Source: Neofusicoccum parvum (taxonomy: Eukaryota > Ascomycota > Dothideomycetes > Botryosphaeriales > Botryosphaeriaceae). From it: a stretch of DNA of 64,000 bases. The stretch's first letter is position 1. Every line of letters begins with the position of its first letter. Shown piece by piece: positions 43,242-56,526 of the stretch. A program made the position numbers and the translations under genes. The notes beneath the pieces are model-generated. The model saw only the letters and a list, made by a program, of their open reading frames with translations. It ran no database searches and was not told the origin of the DNA. Where the stretch lies: contig CP087216.1 in the NCBI GenBank assembly GCA_020912385.1, positions 1,736,001 through 1,800,000 on the forward strand. The letters run 5' to 3'.

Positions 43242-45877
43242 TGATGGCTGCAACTGGCGGTTAGGGGAGTCGTGGAAGGGCCATCGGGCAGCGGGCTCGC
43301 ATAGGGAGGATGACGGAGGAGAAGCGCCGCCAGCGCCGCGTGTAAGCGCGCCTGGCTCGCAGGGACGCTGGCTCTGGCTCTGCACACCGCGACGGCGGAA
43401 CCTCACCGCCTTGCGTCTTGGCACCGGGCCGAGCCTCGAGAGAAGCTGACCTGGAGGCCGATAAGATAGCGGCGGAAAGGTTGGAATCCGCGAGGCCGGA
43501 AAGCAGGGCTGCGCGGCGAATTACTCGCGGTCGCCGCCTCCGCCCCGGTGCGCGGGACTTGGCTGCGGAGCAAGGTCCGCAGGCCATCGACTTGGGCCGT
43601 TCTGGCCGCACTATATCACGATCCGTACACCACGCGAGCCTCCGAGCGTCCTCGAACTCACAGCAGTCGGATTAGAGATGCAAATTTCACGACGAGCGAA
43701 AAAACCTGACTGGGTCATGTGCGACCGGCCCAATTTCCGCCTTGTCAGGCTAGGCGGAGCAGGATGCCGCAGGGCTGCACAGCGTCTGTCGTGACCGTTC
43801 GCAGCAGCAAGCGCGGACATTTGTGCGTCCGCCGAGAACCAGGTGACAGGATGGCCGCTGAGGCAGGCTCCGAACATCACTTCTTTCTGGAGAGCGTCCT
43901 GTCGACGCGCCACTGCGTGCGGGCATGTCCATGTTTAGTGCAGAGACAAGATACCCGGACCCAGCCAGTGGCGCGGCGCTACGGAATGGGAAAGTAGGAT
44001 GTCGGATGAAGAATGCCATCAGGAGAGAGTGGGGCGGGAAGCCACGAACTTGCTTTGCTCTGTTGCAGATCATCGACCTGGCGGGCTGGCTCTGTGGCGG
44101 CGTGGGGGCGAGCCCCTCCAAGCGGCAGAGATCTTCGATGCGTTGAAACAGGGCGGCACTGGGTGGAGCGCGCAGAAAATTCGTGCCTTCTCGCCTGCAC
44201 AAACACGCTCGTAGCTTGGTGGCTTCAAACGGCTGTCACGCCGACGGGCTGTTCCATCTCTTCAACGTTGACCCGGTGGAGGGGCTAGCGGCGGCGGAGC
44301 GGCAGGCATAGGCGACGGGCTAGCTGCAGGCGGAGGGCGGAGGGCGGCCTTGAATGATTCACCACTCTGCGCATGCATTGGTCATGGCGCCCGTGCCCGA
44401 TTTACGGCGGCGATCCTGTGTAGAGAAGGGCCGCGACCAGCCCTGATCCACCAGAAGCTAGTTGCACGCCATCCGCTCTGCGCGGAAAGCCAGGAAACGT
44501 GAAAGACGAGGCTTCCCCCCAGCAGCCCAGCCAGCGGAGGCCACCCGAAAACGGGTTCTAGAGCCGCGAGTCGCGGTGTAGCTGGGATGAACTCCAGCTC
44601 TCCGCATGCACACGTCCGGTGCACAGGGTCCCGCCCGCCCGTCGACTATTTGGCGGCGAGCGCGCGACGCCACGCCCAGAGCCACGCGCCGACTCCAGGG
44701 GCGCCCGAGGAAGATAGCAGGCGGGCAGTTCGCCTGGGGCGCCGCGACCGCACACGCGGATCGCGCTGGCGCTGGCGCGCGGTGCTGTCAGCGGCGCGCG
44801 GCGGGCTGCGCGTGTGGCTTGTGTCGGTGATGGCAAAGCTGGCGGGCCTCGTCTGGGAGGCCCCTGCGAGCGCTGCGACTCCGCGCTCCTTGGGAGCGGC
44901 AGATGGTAGGACCAAGGCAGCGCTGTGGCTGACCTGCTGTCTGCTGCCCGAGTGAGTGTCGCGCTGTGTCGTTGCGGCGAGGGCATCCCGACCAGCACCC
45001 GGGCTGCGGGCACCGTGACTAGCCCGAGAGCGCGAGATCGACGGGAGGCTTTGTGCGTATTCCTTGCAAGTGAGCGCGGTGATAGCATCGACGGGCGATC
45101 ATCCACCCAGCCCGGACCCGTGCAATTGCCCTCGCGTCTCTTCAGAGGCGTGGAGCGCGCCGATGGAGATCGTTTATCGACCTAGCCTTCCAGCCGCAGA
45201 GCCCGCCGTCCCTCTTTCCGCTCCTGCGCTAAACAGCCGCGACCTGCGCTACTGGCACCTGCGTGTGCCGCTTTGACCGATCTCTCGCATCTGCGATCTG
45301 ATCCCACCACACGCCTGCCTACCACTACCGCGCGCTGCCACTGTTGCTGCGGGGCCCCTTTCACACATTTTTCCAAACCATCTGCGCCGGCCTCTTTCCG
45401 CGCGACGCCGCAAACCTCGTGCCCGGAGCCTTGACTCGCCGTTCCCGGCTGCGGCTCCTCGCATCACCACCAACGCCACCTCTGCCAACCTACCCTCTGT
45501 CTTACACACTCCGACCGTCGTCGCCCTTCCCCGCCGTCCCACGCAATCGGCCTCCCAAAGGCCAATTCTTCCGACCGTCAGTCGCCGCTCTTGCAATACT
45601 GCTCCGCAAGCTGCGCACCTCACAAAGAGGTGGCAAATTCGGGCATCACTACGGACGTCGATCTGAGCGCTGCTGTTTCACTGCTCTTCCACGCCTTCGT
45701 CCTGGAATGAAGTCAATGACAGTCTAATATCTGCTCACCCTACTCGCTTGAGGGAGCCCTCCGCCGGTCCCGCACCCCTGTCAGATGCCGTTCTAGCGGC
45801 CACACCCTCCAATATCCCTCACATTACTGACGCCCTGCTCAGCCGTGCCACTCCGGACGACGCGGTGGTAGCTTCTC
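43242..45877. other. Long divergent intergenic region, flavoprotein fusion / phytochrome
   Basis: About 2.6 kb between divergent genes. It is GC-rich up to 45.1 kb and includes a GGCGGAGG-type repeat near 44325-44350. From about 45.2 kb it becomes C/T-rich, consistent with a long leader for the phytochrome gene. Frames on both strands up to 182 codons are Arg/Ala-rich and domain-free. No light-response element can be named with confidence by eye. Confidence 0.5.
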
Positions 45878-48800
45878 ATGTCTCAGCACTCCGACACCGA
45901 GGTAGAAGCAGCGCAGCACAGTACTTGCGATGGCGCTGAGCTCTCCGCCCCACAACTTGGCCGGTCCCCGCGCCCATCGTCACGCACAATGACCCATCGG
46001 ATCAACACCGAAGACCCCAGAGGCCGAGCGCACTCCCCGAACAGCATGTCCAACGCCTTCTTCTCATCCACCTCAGAGGTCGGTTCCCTGAGCCCGGGAG
46101 CCGATGACCGCGTGTTCCCTATCCGGAGCGTTATATCGATGGATCCCACGCCAACGCCTTCGGCCCGAGAACGCCAGGAAAGCTACTTCAACACACTGGC
46201 TCGGGCAAATGACGCACGACGTCATTCCATCACAAGCGGCGCATCTACAAAGTCATCAGAGTCCCGTACCCCGTCAAGACCACGGCAAGAAAGCTCACAA
46301 ATACCTGTCCCGGGGCCTAGCGACGCTACTGCAAAAAGAGGATCGGCCGGCGATAGGTTTGACAGACGGTTGCCACAACAAATTTTTAGCGACATTGTCT
46401 CCTCAAAATCCGGGAGCGATAGCGGGGCCTTACATTCTACCGATCAACTGTCCTCTCCGACCCAAAGCGTATCAGCACATAGCACCGCGGAGAGCATTGG
46501 GGACAACCAATTAGTAACGGCTCGTTTCAAACACGTCGTTTCCGACGGTGGCCACGCCGTAATCACCGGGCGAGATGGAGATGTCCTGCAAAGATGTGAA
46601 GACGAACCCATTCATATACCAGGTGCTATCCAAGGGTTCGGTCTACTTATAGCCCTGGAAGAAGAATCTGATGGAAAGCTCATCGTCCGAATTGTGAGCG
46701 AAAACTCCAAGAGATTGATGGGGTATACGCCGAAGCAGCTCTTTGCCCTGGAGAATTTCTGCGACATTCTTTCCGAAGAGCAAACGGACAATTTACTTGA
46801 CCACATCGATTTCATCCGTGATGAGGATGCCGACGTCGCGACCAACGGGCCCGAGGTGTTTACCTTGACGATTCGTGGCCCCGACAAGAAAGCACGAAAG
46901 TTTTGGTGTGCTATGCACGTTAATTCTGCCAACGCGAACCTGGTCATTTGCGAGTTCGAATTGGAAGATGATCTTGTGAATCCTCTGGTACCATCGAATG
47001 AACTTACCCCGGAGTTACCGGAGGATACTTTGCAGAGCAATCCTACGGCGGAGGAGTATGCTGAAAGCACGCAGAACATAAGCCGACCGTTGCGAGTACT
47101 ACGAAGCGCTCGGAAGCGGAAGGGTGAGGCGGCGGCTATGGAAGTCTTCAACATCATGTCTCAAGTCCAGGAGCAATTGGCGGCTGCACCGAACCTTGAC
47201 AACTTCCTCAAGGTCCTAGTCGGAGTGGTGAAAGAACTGACAGGCTTCCACCGTGTCATGGTTTACCAATTCGATGCTGCCTGGAACGGTCGAGTTGTGA
47301 CAGAACTAGTGGATCCTCGTGCAACAAAGGACCTCTACAAAGGTCTGAACTTCCCAGCTTCAGACATTCCGAAGCAGGCCAGGGAACTGTACAGGGTTAA
47401 TCGAGTGCGGCTACTTTACGACCGAGATCGTGAAACTGCCCGATTGGTATGCCGGACGGTTGACGATCTGGAGACACCACTCGACCTTACCTATTCATAC
47501 CTCCGCGCGATGTCCCCTATCCATCTCAAATACCTTGGGAACATGGCCGTGAGGTCATCCATGTCCATCTCAATTAACGCCTTTGACGAGCTGTGGGGAT
47601 TGATTGCATGCCACTCCTATGGTGCTAAAGGAATGCGGGTCAGCTTTCCGATTAGGAAGATGTGCCGTTTAGTTGGGGATTCGGCATCGAGAAACATCGA
47701 ACGGTTGTCCTATGCCTCGAGGTTACAAGCAAGAAAGCTCATCAACACTGTTCCAACAGCGCACAACCCCTCTGGATACATCATCGCGTCGTCAGACGAC
47801 CTTTTGAAGCTTTTCGATGCCGATTTTGGCCTCTTGTCCATCAGAGACGAGACTAAGATCTTGGGCGACATGGAGCAGTCCCAGGAAGCACTGGCAATGC
47901 TAGAATACCTTCGAATGCGGAAGATTACTTCTGTGACAACGTCTCAAGATGTCTCGGCGGATTTTCCTGATCTGCGCTACCCTCCCGGATTTCAAAATAT
48001 TGCAGGAATGCTCATCGTCCCCCTCTCTGTCAGTGGCACCGATTTCATTGTTTTCTTCAGAAAGGGCCAGCTGAAGGAAGTCAAATGGGCAGGAAACCCG
48101 TACGAAAAGTTTGTGAAAGAAGGCACCGAGGGGTATTTGGAACCTAGGAAGAGTTTCAAGACGTGGAGCGAGACGGTAGTGGGAAAGTGCCGGGAATGGT
48201 CAGATGAGGAAATCGAGACTGCCGCCGTCCTCTGCTTGGTCTACGGCAAATTCATCGAAGTTTGGCGCCAGAAGGAGGCAGCGTTGCAGAGCAGTCAACT
48301 CACCAGGCTTTTGTTGGCTAATTCCGCTCATGAAGTCCGGACACCACTCAATGCCATAATCAACTACCTGGAGATTGCTCTTGAGGGGACGTTAGATAGC
48401 GAAACCCGGGAGAACCTCGCAAAGTCCCATTCGGCGTCGAAATCCCTGATATACGTCATCAACGATCTTTTGGATTTGACGAAGACTGAAGAAGGAGGAG
48501 CGCTGATCAAGGGAGAGGTGTTCGACCTGAAAACCACTTTCAAAGAAGCAACAGACGCATTTTTTGGAGACGCCAAGCGGAAGGGAATATCGTACGCCGT
48601 CCACGAACATCCCGGTGTTCCAATGAAGGTTTTGGGTGATCAGCGCAGGGTTCGTCAAGCAATTTCTAACGTCACGGCCAATGCGATTCAACATACCTCC
48701 CAAGGTGGAGTCAAGGTCGACATGTACGTCGCAAATTGGGATGACAACCACGTCAACGTCGAGATTGCTGTTGCAGACACGGGGGCCGGCATGAGTGCTA

Positions 48801-50432
48801 AGAAGCTGGATGCTCTGTTCCGCGATCTTGAGCAAGTTCAAACCGAAACCACGGAGATGTTGGAAGAAAGCCTTTCTCCGGAATCGAAGAGGATCGATGG
48901 TGACGGCGGTGAGAAACGAGCTCTGGGGCTTGGGCTTGCGGTCGTGTCGCGAGTGATCCGCAACATGAATGGCCAGTTGCGCCTAAGATCGGAAGAAGGC
49001 AAAGGGTCGCGGTTCATCATACAACTGCCTTTCGACCTTCCGAACGATAATGATAAGAAAAGCTTGATGGATGCGTCGTCAACGCCGCAAGCGGAAGGGC
49101 CAGCGGGAACAGAAGTGACCTTGGTCGAAAAAGGCGAATCAACCTATAGAGACGTTCATACCGGATTGATCAGGCGGGACAGCGCCGACAGTGTCAACAG
49201 CAAAAAGAGCCGGAAGAGTTTGAACAGTCTCTCCAGTGCCAACAGCACTAAAAGTGATGTCGACAGGCTCATCGAAGCCATCCAGGAACCCCACATGGTG
49301 GAGAAAAGACCACCGAGTAGCGGAGGAGAACGAAGTCGCAGCGGGGCGTCAACCAGCAGGCCCAATCTTGAGAAACGTGCCACTAATACAGGAAGCACTC
49401 CGCTCTCACCGACTAAGGCTAACTCGCGGCCTTCAGAGCGCGAAGTACAGGCACAGCCTAATCGGTCTCAAATGCTCAATATCAGCAAGCCCGGACAGGC
49501 CGATGTGCCTTACTCAGGGTTCCCCATCAAGGCAATTAGAATACCAGAAGACGCCGAGTCCCCCGCGAACGAGAAGGACACGTCTAGTATCAAATCCGGC
49601 ATCATTGGTGAAGTCGATGAAAAGAGGCCCTCTGTTAAAGATAATTTGACTGCGGACCACATGCTTGTCCTCGTTGCGGAAGACGATCCTGTGAACAGTA
49701 GGATTGTCAAGAAACGATTGGAGAAGTTGGGCCACGAAATATTTCTCACCGTAAACGGTGAGGAATGTGCGAGCGTCCATGGCGAGAAACCAGAGAGTTT
49801 TGACGTCGTGTTGATGGACATGCAGGTAAGCCTATTGGGAGCGGAACCGCAATGTGAATAGTGGAGATGGCTGACTTTGGTAGATGCCCATTGTTGACGG
49901 TCTCACTTCGACCAAGATGATCCGGTCATTCGAAAAGTCTCATCCAGCAAATATACTCTCTCCTCGAGCTTCGCTGAATGGTCGTATACCCATCATTGCT
50001 GTGTCCGCGTCTTTGGAGGAGAGTAAACGGCAGAGCTACATTGATGCAGGTTTCGATGCTTGGATTCTGAAACCTATCTCGTTCCCCCGTCTTCAAGAGC
50101 TCATGACGGGAATCGTCGATCCGAAAGTCCGGGAGGAAGCGCTTTTCACGCCTGGTGAATGGGAAAGAGGAGGGTGGTTTGAAAAATCTCAGCATGACCT
50201 TTTCCAGGCTTCCACCAAGCCATCAGAGCGGGCACCTACGGATGACGCAACACAAGAACTGAGAGAAGCTGCTCGCTCCGGCAATTTCGACGTGGATGAC
50301 GGAGAAAGCCGGCAGACAGAAGAACAGCCACGCCTCAGCAAATCCACACCAGATCTGGGTAAGACTTCTAGAACTGGAATCGATGAAGGCTCTGGATCGT
50401 CGGGGACAATCACCGGAACAGATCCAGAATAA
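45878..50432 (+). CDS. Fungal phytochrome, hybrid histidine kinase (group VIII, FphA-like)
   Basis: Exons are 45878-49825 and 49884-50432, giving 1,498 residues. A Ser-rich N-terminal extension of about 210 residues precedes the photosensory module. The PAS part has Cys240 in RCEDEPIHIPGAIQ, the expected biliverdin-attachment position of fungal phytochromes. The GAF domain (about 440-600) has the PASDIP motif and RVRLLYD; the PHY domain follows to about 800. The histidine kinase has His818 (SAHEVRTPLN), an N box near 930 and VADTGAGM. After a disordered linker comes a response-regulator domain with Asp1314 (VVLMDMQ), and the intron lies directly after this string. This gives the red/far-red photoreceptor PAS-GAF-PHY-HK-REC order. 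All key residues are present, so a working receptor is expected. Confidence 0.95.
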
Positions 50433-51093
50433 GTGATGGCCGTGGTCTTCCTCAATTTGTTGGTCGGAAACGCCATCGCTCGCTCCGGCGTCTAATGGTT
50501 CGGAATTTCTTGCTGCCCTTCAGCCAAGCTCCTGTAATACGGCGCACATTGGGGTGAAGTGGGTTTGTTGTGCCCTCTTCAAACACCAAGCAGTAAAACC
50601 AAGGATCCAGGGCTTTCCCGGTTGTCGCTATAGATGCATTATTTGCTGTTTTCGTCGGAGTTCCAGCCAGCGGTATGACGTTAGAGCCACTACCGCAACT
50701 GTACTTTTTCTCTTATCTCATGTGAATGGGACTGTTGCTCCTTTCCCCGCTTCCTTTCCTCATCTCGGCCTATCGCTTTTAGCGGGAAAGAGATCAACGT
50801 TCTGGCCTTTTTTTCACGTACACGCGCGTTTTGAATGGTGTTGTTTTCTGTCTCCTCCCCGGCGGCATTCTAGTGTACAAGCGTTTTTTGTACGATCGTG
50901 GTGCGTAGGGCATAGCGGGCAGGATGATGACCGGGTTTCCCTGAATGGGTATTGCATCAGGCAGGAGTGCGATGAAAGCGATTCTTTATTACATGGCGGC
51001 TTAAGGTCCTAGAAGCCTTTTTTTTTTCTCCCTCTCTCTTCTCTCCCCCGGTGGGGTCGATTGTGTGCGGCCCTTACGTTCCTCCTTTTGGAC

Positions 51094-51117
51094 TGTCGGA
51101 GTGTCGGAGTGTCGGAG
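51094..51117. repeat. (TGTCGGAG)3 tandem repeat
   Basis: Three exact head-to-tail copies of an eight-base unit in non-coding DNA. Confidence 0.85.
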
Positions 51118-51483
51118 GGTGATACCCGGGTCGCCAGGAACGGATCGGAGCTCGAGCGATGCTTGTGGGGTTCGTGCGAGTGGAGACTGGACCACGGAGG
51201 TGCGAGTGGCGATGATGCGGTAGCGGCGGACGTCGCGGGAGGAGGGATGAGAGGGAAGCAGCAGTGGGCAGAATGGGCAGCGGGGCGGGCAGCGGGCAGC
51301 ACGGCAGACGTCCCGACCGGCAGGGCGCGGGAGGGTGAGCGGTGGGTGATCGGCCTTGGGCGCCAGGCAGAGGCCAAGGCTCGAGTAGGGCAGGAGCAAC
51401 AGACACGAACGGGCATCATGACACGAACACATCGCAATTATACCTATACCGTAGTATTGCCTACTGAGCGGCCTGCACGCTTC

Positions 51484-51496
51484 AAAAAAAAAAAAA
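51484..51496. repeat. 13-base A run
   Basis: An uninterrupted A tract in the intergenic region. It could be slippage-prone; no gene depends on it. Confidence 0.8.
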
Positions 51497-52437
51497 TCAA
51501 AGGAGTTACTCTATCATCATACAGCTGGCTGGCTCCAGGGTGAGATGCAAGTAATCATGACAGATGCTGCGGCCAGTCTTCCCGAAATGCGTGGCTGCCA
51601 CGAGCGTCGATTCGTGGAGCGCTGGCCTCGGGCCGTCAGATCGCAGGTGCGTGGGCGGCGAGGCGGGCGCGGGCGTAATTGCTGAGTACGTAGTAGGTGC
51701 AGCAGCGCGTGAAACAGTCAGGGTAGTCGCGGGCGGGGGGGCCGTTCTGTGGAAGAGCGTGGAATATGTTCCGCGTATTCGGCAAGCGGGAAAGGCGCTG
51801 GCCGACATGTTCGAGCATTGGGTCGCTGGAGGGTATGCGGCGGCTTGCCTTGTTCTCCAACCGTCTGGCAGGGTTAAGCCGAAGGGTCCCTCGGGCCTGA
51901 TAGACCCCGCTCTGCCCGCCGGCAAGTTTCGCCTGTTTCGGGCCCCCTTAGCGGAGCGCGGAGGGACGGCCTGGGACTGCGTGCGAGATCAAGTCGACGG
52001 TCCTCGGAGGCCGGCTCGCGCGTGCAAGGCTGGACGTGGCAGAGGGAACAGAGACACGGCTGCAGACGCTGTGTTTCGCCGTTTGTGCAGTGCCCAGGGA
52101 GGCGCTGCTGCGCAAATCTCACGTGGGCGAAGGTCAGAGTGGCCGAGCGCCAGGGTCTCCCGCTGAGTCGCCCACCGCCCCGGGCGCTGGCCAATGGCGG
52201 CGCGTGGATTTCTACAGCGCAGGTCCCCAAGCACCACCTGGCCCTATCTCTGCAGTGCTTCCCGCCGGCTTCTCGTTACCACGGCTTCCCGAGCACGTCC
52301 CCTCATCCACCGCTCACCAACATCAAAACTCCACGTCGATCCGTTTTCTGTCCTCGCCAACTCCTCCACTCCTCTCTTTCCTTCCCACCACCGGTGTCTT
52401 GCCCCGTTCCGCGCCAGCTCCAGACCGATTGCCGAAA

Positions 52438-53412
52438 ATGTCCGCCGACAAGGAATTCACCTTCTCCGACGTGTCGGAGCACGCCTCCAAGAAGGACCTG
52501 TACATTGTCGTCCACGACAAGGTCTACAACTGCACCAGCTTCGTCGACGAGCACCCGTAAGTAGCAGCTCCGCGCTTTTCTCCTCGGATTCCCTGCGGCG
52601 CGCTCGGATTCTGGTGTCCGCTGCCTGCCGGCTGCGTGCCGGCTACCGGTGGGTTGGTATCGCCGAGCGGTCAGCACAATTGCAGCGGTGGGGTTTCGGC
52701 CTCAACAACAGCTGGCAGCATTCTCAGCGCTGCCCGGAGTGCCGCCGGATGCCTGTGCAATTGGCGCGATTGAAGGCAGCGGCCACAAGACCTCGGATGC
52801 TCCCGGGAGAAAGGGCAGCCGCGGATTGCACTACGTTGTGGAAGCGGCACGATTGCTGACGATGATGACGGCAGCGGTGGTGAGGAGGTCCTGCTGGACG
52901 TCGGCGGCCAGGACGCCACAGAGGCCTTCGAGGACGTCGGCCACAGCGACGAGGCGCGCGAGATCCTGGACGGCCTGCTCGTCGGCACTCTGAAGAGACA
53001 GGTACGTGTGCACCACCATCCACCATCCCCTTTCCTCTCGGCGACTTTCGCTGCGCTTCGCCCCCTTTTCCCTCGACCCCAACACCACCGAACGGGCGTC
53101 AGCGCGTCCCCGGTGCCTGCTAGCGGGTTCCGCGGCGCGTCCCAACGGCCGCCCATTCCCACCGCCTTTCCGCGCGAGCGCGCCGCCAACCGAGAGATCG
53201 AGAGGGACAGCTATGAGCTAACGCGTTCGCGCTTCTTTCCGCAGCCCGGCGACCCGGAGCCCAAGGCCAACGCTGCCCCCTCATCGTCAGGCAAGGCTCC
53301 CGACGCTGCCGGCTTTGGCATCGGCCTGTACGCCGTGCTGCTCATTGGCGGCGGTCTCGCCTTCGCCGCCTACCAGTACCTCCAGGCCAACGCCGAGCAG
53401 TCGCCGCAGTAA
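52438..53412 (+). CDS. Cytochrome b5, tail-anchored
   Basis: Exons are 52438-52556, 52875-53001 and 53245-53412, giving 137 residues. The heme-binding domain is near the N-terminus: [25 protein letters not shown], then axial ligand His39 in HPGG and second ligand His63 in GHSDEA. The 24-residue spacing is that of classical cytochromes b5. A disordered linker leads to one C-terminal membrane helix ([23 protein letters not shown]) with a short tail, typical of ER tail anchors. It delivers electrons to desaturases, sterol enzymes and P450s. The introns (318 and 243 bases) are several times longer than those of other genes here. The first splits the HPGG codon region, so the exon borders rest on the conserved [10 protein letters not shown] junction. 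Confidence 0.9.
52557..52874 (+). other. Long first intron of the cytochrome b5 gene
   Basis: 318 bases from GTAAGT to a CGGCAG acceptor with a GCTGAC branch site. It is long for this genome. I looked for C/D-box or H/ACA-like features of an intronic snoRNA and saw no clear terminal stem or box pair. Confidence 0.6.
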
Positions 53413-55564
53413 AAGCATAAACACGCTCGCTCCTCCTTCTCTCCCCGCCGCTCTCAACACTTTGGACGGACGCAATGCACCTTCGAACTGCCGCACAACC
53501 CGGAGATACGACAATGGCCGCACAATTTCTGTCAGCATGACGATCTTTCTGCGAGCGGTGCATACGCGGGTGGCTGTGGTGGCGAGATGTCAGGCGATGG
53601 GGGATTTTCAAGCCGGAATATAAAAGGCAGGGAGCTGTTCTGTGTCGATATAGAGAGAGAGCGTGCAAGAGGGATTTCTTAGTCGCTGTGTCGTCGTGCT
53701 CATCCCCGACGATACCAGTACGCATGCATGCAGGGAGAAGGGATGGTGGAGCTTCGTGTTTTGCCTCGCCTTTTTTTTTTCTGTCGCTGCTACTGCTGCT
53801 GCTGCATAGCTCATGCATTACGAGCGCTATGGAGAAAGGTTGATGGGATGGTCATGTCTTTTTTTCTGTTTCCTCTTGACGCATTAGGCCTTATTTTTGG
53901 AAGACGCTTTCGGCTGCGATGATACTACACAGTTTATGCTCGTCGCGAACGGTGCGTCGCATTTACACATACACTACTGAACGTCTGGTAATTACTCCTT
54001 TTTATTCACTTGGATCGGAGCCTGTCTTCCTTTCGGTTCGCTACAGGATTCGTGCAGATCTGTTGCCGCTGCTGTCGATGAGCTGAGCAGACGGAATCGT
54101 TTATATTGTTTCTTAGACACGCATAAGCAGCCGTGTATACCGCAGCCTGGATGACCATTGAGCGCCCTATAAGACTCTCTCTTTACTTTTTGGCATCACG
54201 AACGTTGTGTGTATCTTGATATCTCCCGACTTTCTGTCCTACGTCACACAGGCGGCTCGAGATGTGTACGGGCGCCGGTCGGAGATGCCCGATCGGAAGT
54301 CTTTAATCAACGGAACGAGTATATGCCGCGGAGACTGACGGCGCAGCAGCACGGTGCACAATCACATTGATTTTCCTCTTTTTCCTGATACCGAATGGTA
54401 CGGAGATGTGCTCGTATGCAGCACAGACATCTCCATGCCACAGAACCACTATTATACGTCTATAGGACGTCCCTCTGGCCCTCCCCCAGTCATCGGAGGG
54501 AGACAAGCTTATCCAGAAACGGTCCGAGCAGCACTACCTAGCTCTGGCGCTCGCAATACACTTTGCGGGACTGGGGGCGCATGGCCAACCTCAGGCACGC
54601 AGCGCCTGCAGAGAGCTCCATGTGGGGCTGCCGCTCGCCCGCACTGGCCCATGACTTTTGGAGGTCGCCCGTCGGCGGTTTCTGGAGAAAGTCGGAGTGA
54701 GGCACCACGGGTTTGGCGGGCGCGCTCGGAGCGGACGTTGGCGGGGTCGTTTTGCGGGGTGTGGGGCTGGTGAGGATGTGGAGAGAGGAAGAGTGTCGGA
54801 GAATTCTGGTGAAGGGGAATCGATGGGTTGAGGTGTCAGTGTCTTAGAGATTTGAGGGAGGAGAGATTGGACAAGGGTGGAGGTGACATGGTCGTGGTGT
54901 TGACTGGAGGAAAGAGACGATGCTCGAGATGCGCCCGCCTTGCCTGCTGGTTGTTGATGTCAATTTCTTCTCGTAAGTGCTCCTGCGTTAGGAAGGTCTG
55001 CGATCCAAAACTGCTGTCGAGATCTCTTTCCTTGTTTGCAACCGATGGAGAAAGGGCGCTGGCGGTCAAAAATGGAAAAATGTTCCGATGGTGGTGGAAC
55101 TGATGTTCCTGCGGGTGGAGAGCTGACGGCCGCGCAGACGAGCCAACGACATTCCTGGCGATGGCGATGATAATGAGTACCTGAAACGTTCACCGCCTGT
55201 TGTGCTGCGAGGGAGTGGGAAATTTATCAAAGAAGAGGCAGGCAGGCCATGATGGGCTGAGCGGGCATCTGGAGTGGATCTCTGGCCGCCAAAAACGGCC
55301 GGGTATTGCGGAAATCGGTTGCCCGCTGGTCTGCCGAGGTCCCGATCGCGGCTGTAATCACAAGCCCGGCGAGCTGTCGTGCTCCAACTCCGGCGTTGCC
55401 ATCACCACCGCGTCCAAACTTTCTCCCAGACATCGTCTCCGAGCCGTTTCCCTGCATCGTACCGCCCTCTCGTGCCCCCCCGAGCTGCCTGTCCCCTCCG
55501 CCGCCAACGCCGCCGCATCTATCTCCTCCGCACGCACGCACCCGCTGCCCGCAAGCTGCCCATC
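53413..55564. other. Intergenic region cytochrome b5 / PEX11
   Basis: About 2.15 kb. The first 900 bases are T-rich and UTR-like. The frame at 54354-54773 begins at GTG and has no domain. A C-rich leader precedes PEX11. I see no gene. Confidence 0.5.
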
Positions 55565-56526
55565 ATGGTCGCCGACGCCGTTGTCTACCACCCCACCGTT
55601 GCGCACTACCTGAAATTCGTCGGGACCACCGGTACAGCTCCGCACCAGCATACCCCGCAGCTCTTCTTCGGCTCCCATAACTAATTGGCTCGGCACGCTC
55701 TGCAGTCGGCCGCGACAAGTTCCTGCGCACCCTCCAGTACTGGAGCCGCTTCTACGCCTGGTACCTGTACCGCACCAACACTCCGCAAACCAAGGTCGCG
55801 CAGTACGATGCCGTCAAGAAGAACTTCGGCATGGCCCGCAAGCTGTTGCGCCTGGGCAAGTTCGTCGAGCACTTCAAGGCCGCGGCGGTGGCTGCCGACG
55901 CCAAGGGCATGGACGCCGTGCTGAAGTACTGCGCCATCGGCCGCCAGCTCGGATACGCAGGGTACATGCTGCTGGATAACCTGACGGTGGTGAGTAGATG
56001 CTGTCTTTCTCGAGCTGCGGGAGAGAGGATCGATAAGGATATCCGTGGACTCGGGCTAACGGGACATGGGTGTGACAGCCGGATGTGGTGGGCTTCCGCA
56101 AGAGTGCGAACATCAAGACCGTGCAGGAGCAGGCCTACCGCGCGTGGATGACGGGGCTGCTGTTCAACGTCGTTGCCGGCGTCTACTCGCTGGCGCAGCT
56201 GCGGAAGCGCGTCGCGGCTGTGGACGAGAAGGAGGCCGAGAGCGTGGTGGAGAAGAAGAAGATCGAGCGGTACGTTTCCCGGAGTGATTCGCCATACAGT
56301 TCTCACGTTGCTTTGCATGTGTTTCTACTTCCGCGGCGTAGACATGCTGATGACCATACGCAGGGAGGGCAATGCTGCCAAGATCCAGCTCATCTCCGAC
56401 CTCTGCGATTTGGCCGTTCCATTGTCAGCCCTGGGCTACGTCACCCTGGACGACGGCATTGTCGGCCTCTCCGGAACTGTCAGCTCGCTCCTGGGACTTT
56501 GGACGGTGTGGAAGAAGACGGCTTAA
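55565..56526 (+). CDS. PEX11: Peroxisomal membrane protein Pex11
   Basis: Exons are 55565-55631, 55706-55989, 56079-56269 and 56364-56526, giving 234 residues. Pex11 tubulates peroxisomal membranes before fission. Recognisable blocks are the N-terminal amphipathic region (VAHYLKFVGTT-VGRDKFLRTLQYWSRFYAWYL), the FGMARKLLRLGKFVEHFKAA helix, YCAIGRQLGYAGYMLLDNLTV, and the C-terminal LISDLCDLAVPLSALGYVTL...GLSGTVSSLLGLWTVW membrane segment. Length agrees with the family (about 235). Introns are 74, 89 and 94 bases. Run-on frames through the last intron (to 57296) are artefacts. Confidence 0.93.

Larger units (their letters stand above)
50433..52437. other. Intergenic region phytochrome / cytochrome b5
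   Basis: About 2 kb. The first 500 bases are T-rich (3'-UTR-like). A tandem TGTCGGAG repeat and a 13-base A run are listed separately. A 201-codon frame at 51564-52166 lacks recognisable domains. The last 300 bases are C-rich and probably the cytochrome b5 leader. Confidence 0.5.

Noticed and set aside
51564..52166. 201-codon frame before cytochrome b5
   Set aside because: No domain is seen, composition is biased, and opposing frames over the same bases are equally long.
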